Source: Nectonema munidae
Lineage: Eukaryota > Nematomorpha > Nectonematoida > Nectonematidae
DNA length: 64,000 bases
Direction of reading: 5' to 3'
Assembly: GCA_030549495.1 (NCBI GenBank)
Contig: JAUIRK010000221.1
Location: 141,419-205,418 of the forward strand
Each line of letters begins with the position of its first letter. Position 1 is the stretch's first letter. The notes beneath the pieces were generated by a model that searched no databases, was not told where the DNA came from, and saw nothing but the letters and a program-made list of their open reading frames with translations. The translations under genes were made by a program, and so were the position numbers. Below, piece after piece: positions 54,015-64,000 of this stretch.

Positions 54015-54747
54015 AATGTTTTGATCTGGAGACAGTGAGGACGAAAATAATGAATTTTCAATTGATAATCCTTAGAAAAATCAACTTATGTTGTTCCAAA
54101 ATGTTGATGGTAGAAAAAAAATATATGGAAACAGGCACGTCAATACAGAGGAGGGATGGGGCTTTGCTCCGTTAGGATTTATTTTGCCCCCTGGAACTCC
54201 CTTGAAATATACAAATGTATACACTTTCTTATAGTCCAGCCCCTGTTAAAATCAAATTGCCCCCCCTGTAATTAGAGTTTGGCGACGGGCCTGTGTGGAA
54301 ATGAAGATATTAATACCCAGATTAAAATGAAACCTAAAAGAGTTCTCAAATTAAGAGTCTGGGTTAAAAAAGATATCAAGTCCAGTATTTTCAATTATGA
54401 ATCAGAAATTCAAATTGATCTTAATGATGAAGAAAAAATTTCTCGTGTAAATTATTTCGAACTTTTTTTTGATAATGATGTTTTAAATTGCTTTGTTATA
54501 TGCCACGAGAGATAAGGGGGATATAAACTTTGATATCGATTTATGCAAGTTAAAACAATTTTTCAGTGCTCTTATCATAAGTGGATATAATCCAGTTTAT
54601 GGAAGACGAATGGTTTTGGAAGAGAAAGACAATATGCATAACATAGCTATAACAAAAGCATTCGGGCGTAACCGTTTTGAAAAAATACTTAGATATTTTC
54701 ATTTAGCTGATAATATGAATTTAAAAAAGATAATAGATGATATCTAA
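54015..54747 (+). pseudogene. piggyBac transposase 4, N-terminal part, split by a MITE
   Basis: An acidic start SGDSEDENNEFSIDNP runs to GRKKIYGN. After the MITE at 54132-54293 the frame resumes EDINTQIKMKPKRVLKLRVW ... SRVNYFELFFDNDVLNCFVI. After one shift it continues DLCKLKQFFSALIISGYNPV and ITKAFGRNRFEKILRYFHLA, the N-terminal flanking domain (DDE_Tnp_1_7 N-region). It stops at 54747 and the catalytic core is missing. Reading across the MITE is seamless when one target repeat is ignored, so the transposase fragment was already there when the MITE landed. Confidence 0.75.
54132..54293. mobile_element. hAT-type MITE inside piggyBac remnant 4
   Basis: Ends CAGGCACGTC and, in complement, CAGGCCCGTC. 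Flanks TATGGAAA (54124-54131) and TGTGGAAA (54294-54301) are an 8-bp duplication with one change. It is 162 bp long. Confidence 0.75.
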
Positions 54748-54794
54748 GATAAAACCTTTTTATGATAAATAAATATATAAATAATAGGTTTTGA

Positions 54795-54887
54795 CCCTTT
54801 CGTGACCAGAAAAAGCAGACAATATTCATTAAAAAGCAGAAGATTCATATACAAAACTATTTAAAAAAGCCCTGCTCACGAAAGGGT
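54795..54887. mobile_element. piggyBac-type MITE (CCCTTTCGTG ends)
   Basis: Termini CCCTTTCGTGACC and GCTCACGAAAGGG are inverted. Flanks TTGA (54791) and TAAT are near-TTAA. The interior shares AAAGCAGACAATAT and a GATTCATATACAAAA-like stretch with the CCCATTTA MITEs at 26608 and 53154, so they are distant relatives. Confidence 0.6.
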
Positions 54888-55052
54888 AATATATATCAAA
54901 TGTAAAAAATAACAACATAAACGAATCTATGAAAGAGCACTATGGAAAACACCTTCAAAACAATCTATCAAGGGAAAGACAAATAAAATAGAACGTGGAC
55001 AAGGTGCACTTCAATATAGTAATATAGTCACAATAGATTTAAAAATTTAGAA

Positions 55053-55519
55053 GCACCGTTTCTCAAACTTTTCCCACTCAACGCCCTCTTAGAAGACATT
55101 TTTCAAAGAAACGCCTCGTTAGACAACATTATTTCAAGAAAACGCCCTCTACTTATAAAATATATTTTGTTTCAGAATAAAAAAATGCATAGACTTCCAT
55201 TTGCGATTTAAGTTTGGTGTTCATCTTCCAAATTTAAATGCTCGTTTGATATTACTGAAATTAATTCTCAGACTCACATAATAATCTATATGCTTTCTTT
55301 CATCCCTTAAAATTTTATTTGTACCACTAAGCCCAGTTTCTACCGTACAATCTTTAGAAAGGAATGAAGTAATTTGGTCACTCCCGAAAAATTTTGCTTT
55401 TTTTTGAAAAATTTAATAAAAACATAACTATCAAGAAAAAAAGTATAGCAAATAGTTGTTATTCGTAACTTTTCAAAGCACTCCCTTGAAGGCGCTACCG
55501 TCTACTCTTGGAAACACTG
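55053..55519. mobile_element. hAT-type MITE
   Basis: Left end GCACCGTTTCTCAAACTTTT, right end ...CTTGGAAACACTG. Flanks ATTTAGAA (55045-55052) and ATTTAGAC (55520-55527) are an 8-bp duplication with one change. The interior repeats an ACGCCCTCTTAGA / ACGCCTCGTTAGA segment near the left end. Non-coding. Confidence 0.65.
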
Positions 55520-55527
55520 ATTTAGAC

Positions 55528-56338
55528 GGATATCCTATTCTATCTTGAGAATAAGGCAAACACATCACGGCAGATAATATTGATGAAACGATGAATTGGC
55601 ATCGGCTTATTATTTTAATTTTACAGTTTGCCGATTTTCAAGAGAAGCTTTTATATTTTTGATTTAAATAAAAGGATATTTCTTACTGATTCCATCACAC
55701 ACATCTGCAAAGTGTTTTATGTTTATAAACGATAAATACTTAAAAAAAATAATGCTGATAAAATGGCTATAAGATTTTTAACACATAATATATCTATATA
55801 AATTTAATATAGTAATATATATATATCCCTTAAAAGGACGCGCTTAAACAGTAACAGTTACTAGTTAAAGCCTTTTCTGTATTCTTAGAGATAGTCATAG
55901 AAAATGAAACTGTTAAAACTATTGAGCATGAAATTATTTTAAAAGATTTTCTAAATAAATCTAATCTCGTAGAGTAGGGACCCCTCTATCGGTTATCTAA
56001 ACGGGTTCCGCAATTCTTAGCAACGGCCCTGTATGTATTCAGAATCCTAATCTGACTTATATGATTATTAAAATCATATGTGAGGCTTTAAGATTGCAAG
56101 CAATATAATTGGCAGAGATTGAACCAAATCACTTTTACGTTGATTTGCATTTAACAACAAACTTCGTACCAGAATTTATATCATTCGTGTGTGTGTGTCT
56201 CATAAAAAAATAATGAGGATAGCAATCACCGAAAGATAAAAAATATGGTCTTTCAAATCACGGATACTTGGAGAGGAGGCGAACTTTTTTTTTATAATTT
56301 TCAAAATTTATTATAAAAGAATTTTTGTCCAATAAATA
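55528..56338. other. No recognisable gene
   Basis: AT-rich intergenic DNA. GGACCCCTCTATCGG ... ACGGCCCTG near 55980-56030 may be a hAT-like end. Confidence 0.4.
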
Positions 56339-56346
56339 CACTAGTA

Positions 56347-56934
56347 CAGCCATGTCAAACATGCGGCCCATTACAAGCAGATTTGCGGCCCACACAGATT
56401 ACATTATTATTCATTATAATTTTATGTATAAGTGTAGATTTAGACTTCTCAGAGAACTAGGTTGACTGATTTTCACTTATCATCTCTTATAAAAGTTCGC
56501 ACTGCACAGAAATTTCAGCCAGACATAGCAAAGATGGTCAATAACAAGAGGTGTCAAGCCTCGGGACAAGAACATGTAAAGTATTTGAATAATTAATAAT
56601 AAATGTTTATTTTGAACTATTGTAATTTATGTGCATTTCATTTGAAATACATGTGGGCCATGTATGTTGCCTTATAAACTTTTTTTATATTAAAATAAAG
56701 AACAGATTTATATCCTTGCTAATTTTTTAATTAAATTATTTTGTTTAACTATACATGACTTTGTACTTGCATTTTTGAATATAATCAAACCATTACATGT
56801 TTCTAAGTTAAAAGTAAAATATTCTGCAATAATTTTTATTGAACAACTTTAAATATAATTGTAGGAGTGCAGCCCTTATGAGAACACAAACTCACTCCTT
56901 TGGCCCTCATGGGACTCCGAGTTTGACATGCCTG
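56347..56934. mobile_element. hAT-type MITE with perfect 8-bp duplication
   Basis: Left end CAGCCATGTCAAACATGCGG, right end in complement CAGGCATGTCAAACTCGGAG. CACTAGTA flanks both sides (56339-56346 and 56935-56942) exactly. It is 588 bp and non-coding. Confidence 0.85.
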
Positions 56935-57064
56935 CACTAGTATTATTACCCGGTATTATACTTGCACTGTCAGCTGCCAATCCCACCATAACCGCGAATA
57001 ACTGCACGGATTTTATCAAGTCAAATTACCTTGTTTGTAATTAAATCATTACTCTCTAGTTAAA

Positions 57065-57974
57065 AAAAACTGAGTCCAAAAATGAAATCGGAATGGAGAT
57101 CTAGTATAAAAAATATATGTTATTGATAATATAAATAATGTTCTAGGAAATAATTTTTGTCATCAACCACAAATACGATGGACATTTTCACACTCTAATT
57201 GCAAAAAATGAATCGGGAAATAAAATCAGCTTGTTCGATTTATTTAAAAAAATATATTTTATTTAAAATGTGGAAAATGTTCTTGGAAACACTTTCTCAG
57301 ACGTAAACTGCAAATACTTTTAGACATTTCCAAATCCTAATTGCTAAACTTGAGCTGAGATAAGAAATTGACATGGTCTATTTGGCATAAAAAATATAGT
57401 AGCTTTAAAATTTAGGTAATATTCTTGGAGAAAATTTTCAGACCTAAACCGCAAAGATGGGTTTTACTTTTAAACACTTTGACACCATAATTGCAAAAAT
57501 TGAGCATGGAATTCAGCATCATTGATTTAGTAAGAAAATATATTTTTTATTTAAAATTTGAATAACATTGTTGGATACAATTTTTGGGAGTAAACCACAA
57601 ATTTGATTGACACTTTCAGAATTTTTCACACCCTAATTGCAAAAATTGAGTACGGAAAAGAAGTCAGCATGATATTATAGTATAAAAATGTATATTTTAT
57701 TTAAAATTCGAATATTCTTGGAGAAAAATTTGATATGTAAACCGCAAAATTGATTTTTGATCATTTTAACAACATAATTGCTTTACATTGAATACGGAAA
57801 TGAAATCAGCATAACTGATTTAGTATAAAAATATATCTTTTATTTATAATTTCTATACTATTCTTTGCACAATTTTCAGACAAAAATCGCAAATTTGATT
57901 GACGTTTTCATAAATTTTCATACCCTAATAGCGAAAACCGAGTCGAGACTAAACTGCACCCGTCACTGATAGGG
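57065..57974 (-). mobile_element. Satellite-bearing piggyBac-like element, copy C (one end, inverted)
   Basis: On the minus strand it starts CCCTATCAGTGACGGG beside TTAA (57975-57978) and runs directly into ~145-bp satellite array 1 units, marked by AAATTTGC-like landmarks in complement. The middle segment and array 2 are absent and the other terminus was not found. It is a truncated or deletion copy in the opposite orientation to copies A and B. Confidence 0.7.
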
Positions 57975-58463
57975 TTAAGAGAATTCAAAATTATTGGGAG
58001 TAGGTAAAAGGTTTTTTCGCCGCCCTAGCATCTGTTTCAAAGTTAAAGATCTCGTTATGTGAAAAAAGTTTTAAAAATATTACAATTTATCATGTGACGA
58101 TTTATATTTAAATTGTTTAATACGCATAGAACTGGTTGTGCTTAACAGTTTCTTACAAATCTTCTGCTTTACATTAGATATCGTCTAATTATTCTGGTCG
58201 TTAACGTCCTCACTTATAATCAACTTTTTTATGATAAAGTTAAGATAAAGGACCAAAAACCTAATAAATCAAATCCAATCTTAATTATTTAATAAAGTCC
58301 GTGAGAGCGGAGAAAATAATAAATTTTCTATGAAAAATAAATAGAAATATGAAACCGAGAATTCTAATTCAAATTAGAATTACCTTGAGATTACAAAATT
58401 GATTTGATCAAAAAGAAAAAAAAGTATGCTTTTAAAAATTAAATAATTGAAGTAGTTGAATGA

Positions 58464-58640
58464 GTTAAAATTTTAGGTTTAATTTTTGGTAGTAATTTGA
58501 AGTTCAATGAGCACGTGGATCAACTAAGCTTAAATCAAAATAGGATAATTGGGATTTTATATCGTACATAGAATATCTTTCCTACAAATATCAAACGTAT
58601 GATATATAAACGACACTTACTAACAAACTTTTTCTTGTGA
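58464..58640 (+). pseudogene. LINE reverse-transcriptase C-terminal fragment
   Basis: Reads VKILGLIFGSNLKFNEHVDQ then RIIGILYRT, a stop, and IFPTNIKRMIYKRHLL. This is the pattern of the thumb-side tail of Jockey/CR1-like LINE reverse transcriptases (KfLGv.iD..L.w..Hi......s..lg.l.r.r..lp....l.ly). It is isolated, with no catalytic YxDD segment, so it is a fragment. Confidence 0.6.
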
Positions 58641-59876
58641 ATAGTTTTCTGAAGCTGAAAGTGATCTTAAAATAAATGTATGAAAGGACAACTCAAGGAT
58701 CTTTTCGGAAAATTTATAAATAACAAAGATGATTTCATTATGGAAGAAGAAATTGGAATAGCCCTATGATAATTGATTATTGCCTTAAAAGTTCCGATAT
58801 TTCTATTATCAAGAAAATCAAAGTGTTTTAGAAAAATAACAAATCGCTATTTGAAAATCTACACTGGCCGTTAACTGTGTACCTTAAAAGGACAGAGTAG
58901 GGCTTTTTATGACAAGCAAATTATTCCAACTTGTTTTACTCAAAATTGAATATATCAAACCTATATAAAAAATATTATGTATTTTATTATTTTTTATGTC
59001 CTTTTAAATTAGTCATTTATATCAGAATAATCTTTACACCAAACATAGGAATTAACGCTATCTTTAATCTTCATAGACGATTAATTTTTTGAAGAAATTA
59101 CAAACATATTATTGGATAACTCAATTATAAGTCATAAAATTTAAGAATTATCAACATTTTACATTAAAGAATAATTTGTTTTTAAAGTTTCTGCGACATC
59201 TTTCAACTTATAAAAATTAGGTGAAAAAAATTATGTTTTTTGCAACTATAGCAATAAAAATCAAGACCATAATGAATATACAAGCTTTTTTTGAAATATT
59301 CTCGATATTCTATATAGAACATTCCCGGGTTTTTAGTTTTTATAATAAATCCTAGCATCTACCTTTTAACCATATATAAGGGAGGGTAAAATGATGTGCT
59401 TAACTGGTAAAGGGGGGTTATGCATATCTATATTTCAAATGATCTGAATGTGGCGCTGAGCTTTTTTTCAAACCTCAGGCTAAACATGATTATTCATCAA
59501 TCAAAATTGACAGATGCTTTCAATTGATTTTTATTATTATACATTGTTTTTGAGTATACTTTAGCCCTCAAAAAGCGCTTCAAATTATTGTTTATATTTA
59601 TTTTTATATTTATTTGTTTTTAAATTATTTTATTTATTCATTTTTATTATGTATTATAAACATATATATGCCAAATAGACAAAATATATAAACAATGTTT
59701 TAATAACCTACTAATCTACATATGTAGAAAACACAATTTTGAATGTTCATATGTGTACATTAAAGAAACACGAAAAATGTCAAACTTTAAAAGATGAAGT
59801 AAATATATCAGAGGAAGCCCTTATCACGATTGAAACAAAATTTGCATTCTTATTTCAAAAATATTAGTGAAAAAAC
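58641..59876. other. No recognisable gene
   Basis: AT-rich DNA with TTTATTTATTT-type low-complexity stretches around 59600. Confidence 0.45.
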
Positions 59877-59878
59877 TA

Positions 59879-62268
59879 CAGCCAAACCTCCTATTACTGA
59901 ACATCTTTGGGACCGACCAAAAATGTTCACTTATTGGAGGTGTTCACTAACCAGAAATTATGTTGAAAGATGATAAAACATCAAAATAAGTATCAAATTA
60001 ATCACAGATTTATTGTTAAGGAGATGAGATAAAATTTTTATCAGAAAAAAATATGTACACAATCTTTATACACATGAAAAAGTGTAAAATAAAAATGTTC
60101 ATTATTTGTTGCATTGTGAATCGGAACTCTTGAAAAAGTCCTTCAATGTAGATTGCTTTAATGACGTAAGTCTGTTTCTGAGTAGCATATCATGCACTGC
60201 TGACTGGGTTTGCATAATTATGTCCAAAACTTTACTGCCACCAGAAGCTGCAGCTATAAGTGTATCCAAAGCTTGTAAGATTGCTGCTTGGGACGGCTTG
60301 ATTATCATACTGTCAATGTCCTCAGTTGACTCAATATCACGCTCAGAGTATGAGGAGGAAACGATTTCCTGCTCCCAATCATCAAAAATACCAACATGCA
60401 CGATTTCATAATGTTTAATATCCGCATAATCCTCAGCAGAAATAGGTTCTGTTTGACTTTGCTTGGCAATGAGATTCACGAGAGGTTGAAGATTATCAAT
60501 GCTGTCCTCTATCTCGTCAGTAGTGGATCTTTCAAAAAAGAAACCTGAACGCTGAAAACATTTTCTGGATGCATCTCTGTGTCACATCTTTCCAGGCTTG
60601 AGCGATCCAATAAATAGCATCAAAGACCGTAATGGATTTGACAAAATCACTTGCATTTGCAGAAGATTCCATGTTGAGGAGAACTTTCTGTAACATTCTT
60701 TTTCGATAACCACACTTTATTGCTTTGATAATTCCTTAATCCATTGGTTGGAGCTCACTAGTACAATTTGCTGGAAAAAGACAACGGTTAAGTTTGACAG
60801 TTCTACTTTAGGATGTCTTGAAGCATTGTCGATGAATAAAATAATCTTTCGCTTTTAGAATTTCATTCACTTGTTGAGGTCTTTTAATCAATCTTCAAAC
60901 AAAATAGAATTCATCAACACTTTTTACTATGTCTCTAGGTCACAGGTAACTTAGACTTGTCTTTATGCTTGAAACAACGTGGTTTTTCACATTTGCCGAT
61001 TACAAGGGGTTCCAATTTATTTGTGCCACTCATGTTGGCATCCAGCAACAGTGTGAGTCTATCTTTGGAGACTTTGTTGCCATGTGTTGATTCTTGAGAC
61101 ATTAAGAGTGATATGTCTGGCATGGCTTTAAAGAAGAGTCCTGTTTCGTCGCAGTTGTAGATGTCATCAGCACTATAGTTATCAATGAGTGAGAAAAGTC
61201 GCTGCTTCCAAATTGTTACGGTTTCAGCATCAACACCAGCACTTTCACCACACAACTTTTTGAATCTGATTTTAAAGCCGGGCAACGCGCAGTTGCCTGT
61301 AAACCAGCATAGGTGGCTAATTTATGGATGGCGCATCAAACCCAAAAAACTAAAAAAAAAAACTATAACGAACGCGGAACTTCTCCAACCATCCATTTGA
61401 TGCTTTGAATTCTGTTCTGCCAAGTTGGTCAGCGAATTTCAGAGCTTGAGCTTGAACCAATGGATCAGATATAGGATAGCCTTTGGATCTTTTTACGACA
61501 AACCACTGCCACAATTTTCTGTTTTCTTCATTTTTACAGATTCGCAGTCTTTTTGTCTCAGGATTTCAGTTTTTTTCAGCATGCTCTAAAATTTCCCTTT
61601 TACGTTTTTGAATATTGTTGACTGCACCGATAGATATTCCATAAATTTGAACATTTATTTGGCTGTTATTTTCTGCTGCCTTCAAAATTCCTAATTTTTC
61701 AGATATTGACAAATTTTTTCTCTCGGACCTCATGGCCTTTTCAATATCGAAGAAGATTTGTTTTCCATTGTAAAATATTTATGCGATTTAAGAATTTTCC
61801 TAATTCATATAATTCTGCAAAACACAAAGAAAGAATTTTTACAAATAGAAAGATAATTAAAATAAATTTATAATAATATAATCACACAGACACAAAAGAT
61901 TCAGCCAGGCATGAAAAGGACCAGGTGCTGGGGGTGAGTTAAATTACAAATAGAGGGCTGTGGTTTCTTATTGTGTGATATGGCTTTAATGAGACAATTG
62001 CCTGATTACTGACTATGGCTGATATCGCTGTACTGATATGGCTGAGTGAACAAAATGTATGTTCACAAAATAAAGTGTCATTTGTATTAAATTTTGATAT
62101 TTGGGACCAAGAAAAATGTTCACAGTTCACAGTAGAGAGTGGTTCACTAATCAGAAAAAACCTAAAATTTGCAATGTTAAAAGATAGGCGAATTTTGGGA
62201 CCAGCAATAAACGTTCACTAATTGGAGGTATTCATTATTCGGAGGTGTTCACTAACGTAGGTTTTACT
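59879..62268 (-). mobile_element. Tigger (pogo) element, complete ends
   Basis: The left end CAGCCAAACCTCCTATTACT (after TA at 59877-59878) and the right end in complement (AGTAAAACCTACGTTAGTGAAC split as AGTAAAACCT and ACGTTAGTGAAC, before TA at 62269-62270) are inverted repeats. Subterminal TTCACTAATTGGAGGT-type motifs are repeated two or three times at each end. It is 2390 bp with one broken transposase gene on the minus strand. Confidence 0.8.
60102..61750 (-). pseudogene. Tigger-type transposase pseudogene
   Basis: N-terminal CENP-B-like helix-turn-helix KNLSISEKLGILKAAENNSQ ... ISIGAVNNIQKRKREILEHA (61730-61580). Second DNA-binding domain ENRKLWQWFVVKRSKGYPIS ... ALKFADQLG (about 61520-61430). 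DDE region FKIRFKKLCGESAGVDAETV with SADDIYNCDETGLFFKAMPD and LEPLVIGKCEKPRCFKHKDK (61285-60935), where the first catalytic Asp lies in CDETG. The later DDE half is badly shifted. An open C-terminal tail of 125 codons (60479-60102), ending LKQSTLKDFFKSSDSQCNK, resembles the Tigger tail. About five or more breaks. Confidence 0.88.
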
Positions 62269-62270
62269 TA

Positions 62271-63730
62271 TGTAGTTAAGCAGGCGTGTGAGTTTAAGAT
62301 CAAAATCAATAATTGTGCGAATATATAAAAAAAGTAAAAAAATCTTACAATTATATTTTTTGTATATTTACTATGTGTTCTAAATCAGTGTTTTCATGTT
62401 TGTTGGTACATTTCAAAAAACTACATATGTAGTTAAGTGAGCTTTCGAAAAAATAATATGTTCATTAATTTAATGTAATTATATATATTTTTTGATACTT
62501 ACTAATTGATTTATATCTCAACTTTTTTTTGTTGGTTAAAAGATTTTTTGCCCAACTTTTTACTACAAGCAAATTGAAATAATTTGATAAACAAATAAAA
62601 CTTATAAAATTTATTGAGGTTTCTTGGCGAAAGCAAATTTTACAATTATAATCTTAAGCAATTTTTGATTTCATACAATCCCTTTTACAATATAAATAAT
62701 TTTGTTGTGTCCCACTACATTTGATCGAATTAATGAATTATACGGATTAATGAACCAGTAGTTTGTTGAAAGTGAAATTAGCATGTCTGTGTTTATAATA
62801 ATTTATGGGTTTTTGTCTATTTGCAGAACCGCAAATAAAAAATTAGGTGATAAAACTCAAAATTTGTATGTGTTCAGTTGTTAGTAATGGTAAATAAAAC
62901 CAAGGTTATATCAACATATTTATATGCGTAACGTTTAAAAGGTTCGAATATTGGAGTCATCAAGCAAGAAGATACATGTTGACCGAGGATGTAATTTATA
63001 TTAAAATTGATATGAACACAAATAAGTGTAATTTTATGTATAGTTATAATGTAATGTATATAGAAGACGCAATATATGAAAAAAAAATAAAAATTACGAT
63101 TTTATTATCTGCATTTGTTTAAAATCTTTGTGGTAACTTATGATATCATCGATTTTAACATTTAATATCTATTTTTCTAAAAAATATTTAATTAAAAATT
63201 TTCTTTGTTTTTATATATCGATATTTGAAAAAAATTTTCATATTAGATTTTGTGGCTGGAAATATTTCTTATATATATATATTCAAATTCTGAATATAAC
63301 AAGGTTTCATTTCATACGAAATTTAGTTTAATCGTTTTTTTTTGAAAAAATAGTAAAATCTGCAAAGTCCAATTAGGCTTCACATAATGTTGTTTAAAAT
63401 GTAAGGGTAATGTAAATAAAAATTTCGCAGACGAACCATTATAAATCTGTCATGCAACTCTCCCCTAAACCAGTATTAACTGAAAACCGCTTGGAACCAG
63501 ATTGCCTTCAAATATGTTTCATCAATTTATTCTAAAAAAAAAATTTATTTAGAAAATATAGAATAAAAAAAGGTATTAAAGTAAAAAATTTAACATAATT
63601 TCTTAAAATTAAAAGATTATGTGAATTTTAGAGAAGAAAAATTAAAATATAATATATTTGTTCTTAATTTATTTTGTATGTCAGCGTTTTCCACAACTGC
63701 TCTGATACTTTTTAGTAATACATTAAATCT
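62271..63730. other. No recognisable gene
   Basis: AT-rich intergenic DNA with chance frames only. Confidence 0.45.
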
Positions 63731-63737
63731 TTCCAAT

Positions 63738-64000
63738 AGAGAGTATAATTTGCACCTCTGGTATCGAATCACGAGTACGGAAGTCGCTTTTCTGGATTAG
63801 AACCTGAGACCATCAATAATTAAACCTAAATTTATAGACAATAATACTCACTCCTCGAAAAGATACCGTTTAGTTTTTTCATCCATAAAGTACAATTTGC
63901 ACCTCTAGTATCGAAGAGCAGTGATGTCGGTATGTTGGCTTCAAACGTAATCGCATCGACAATTAAATATAGATTATAGACTATGATACTCCTCTTCCAA
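63738..64000 (+). repeat. Two-copy tandem duplication, unit about 146 bp
   Basis: TATAATTTGCACCTCTGGTATCGAA (from about 63745, here split as TATAATTTGCACCTCTGG and TATCGAA) recurs at about 63891 as ACAATTTGCACCTCTAG then TATCGAA. Both units run through an AATTAAA...TATAGAC segment to ATACTC-like ends. The array may continue past the window. Confidence 0.65.

Overview
This is a strongly AT-rich piece of an animal nuclear genome, probably an invertebrate. It holds two intact single-copy host genes in a sea of decayed DNA transposons. Spliced genes with GT-AG introns, animal-type COG6 and NAD-dependent glycerol-3-phosphate dehydrogenase, and abundant piggyBac, hAT and pogo/Tigger elements with tRNA-derived SINEs all point this way. 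The species cannot be named from the sequence. I saw no bacterial, organellar, LTR-retroelement or capsid/envelope-bearing material.

Host genes. COG6 (6369-8177, +) is an intronless, apparently full-length subunit of the conserved oligomeric Golgi tether. It converges on a GPD1-type glycerol-3-phosphate dehydrogenase gene (minus strand, 27563 down to 8483). GPD has eight exons whose splice sites and phases all match, giving a 358-residue enzyme. The two stop codons lie 305 bp apart and the candidate poly(A) signals cross. Two GPD introns are about 60 bp; the others are 0.8-5.4 kb and filled with transposons.

Layout. 1-3259: right part of a piggyBac-ended element made of two satellite arrays, with a hammerhead-ribozyme-like motif. 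3425-5511: hAT remnant, a MITE and a foldback element. 6369-8177: COG6. 8483-27563: GPD with piggyBac, hAT, foldback, LINE, SINE and Tigger insertions in its introns. 28462-30050: complete-ended pogo element. 30-36 kb: mostly featureless. 36330-41967: hAT element split by a second copy of the satellite-bearing element. 44896-46316: best-preserved piggyBac transposase. 48.8-57 kb: MITEs, SINEs and transposase scraps. 57065-57974: third copy of the satellite array, inverted. 59879-62268: Tigger element.

Most distinctive features: (i) a satellite-carrying non-autonomous piggyBac-like element, with two arrays of roughly 147- and 150-bp units and a dimeric higher-order repeat; (ii) foldback elements with GGACATTT-type arms that make 8-bp target duplications, one carrying a roughly 24-bp minisatellite; (iii) hammerhead-type motifs in otherwise unannotated repeats.
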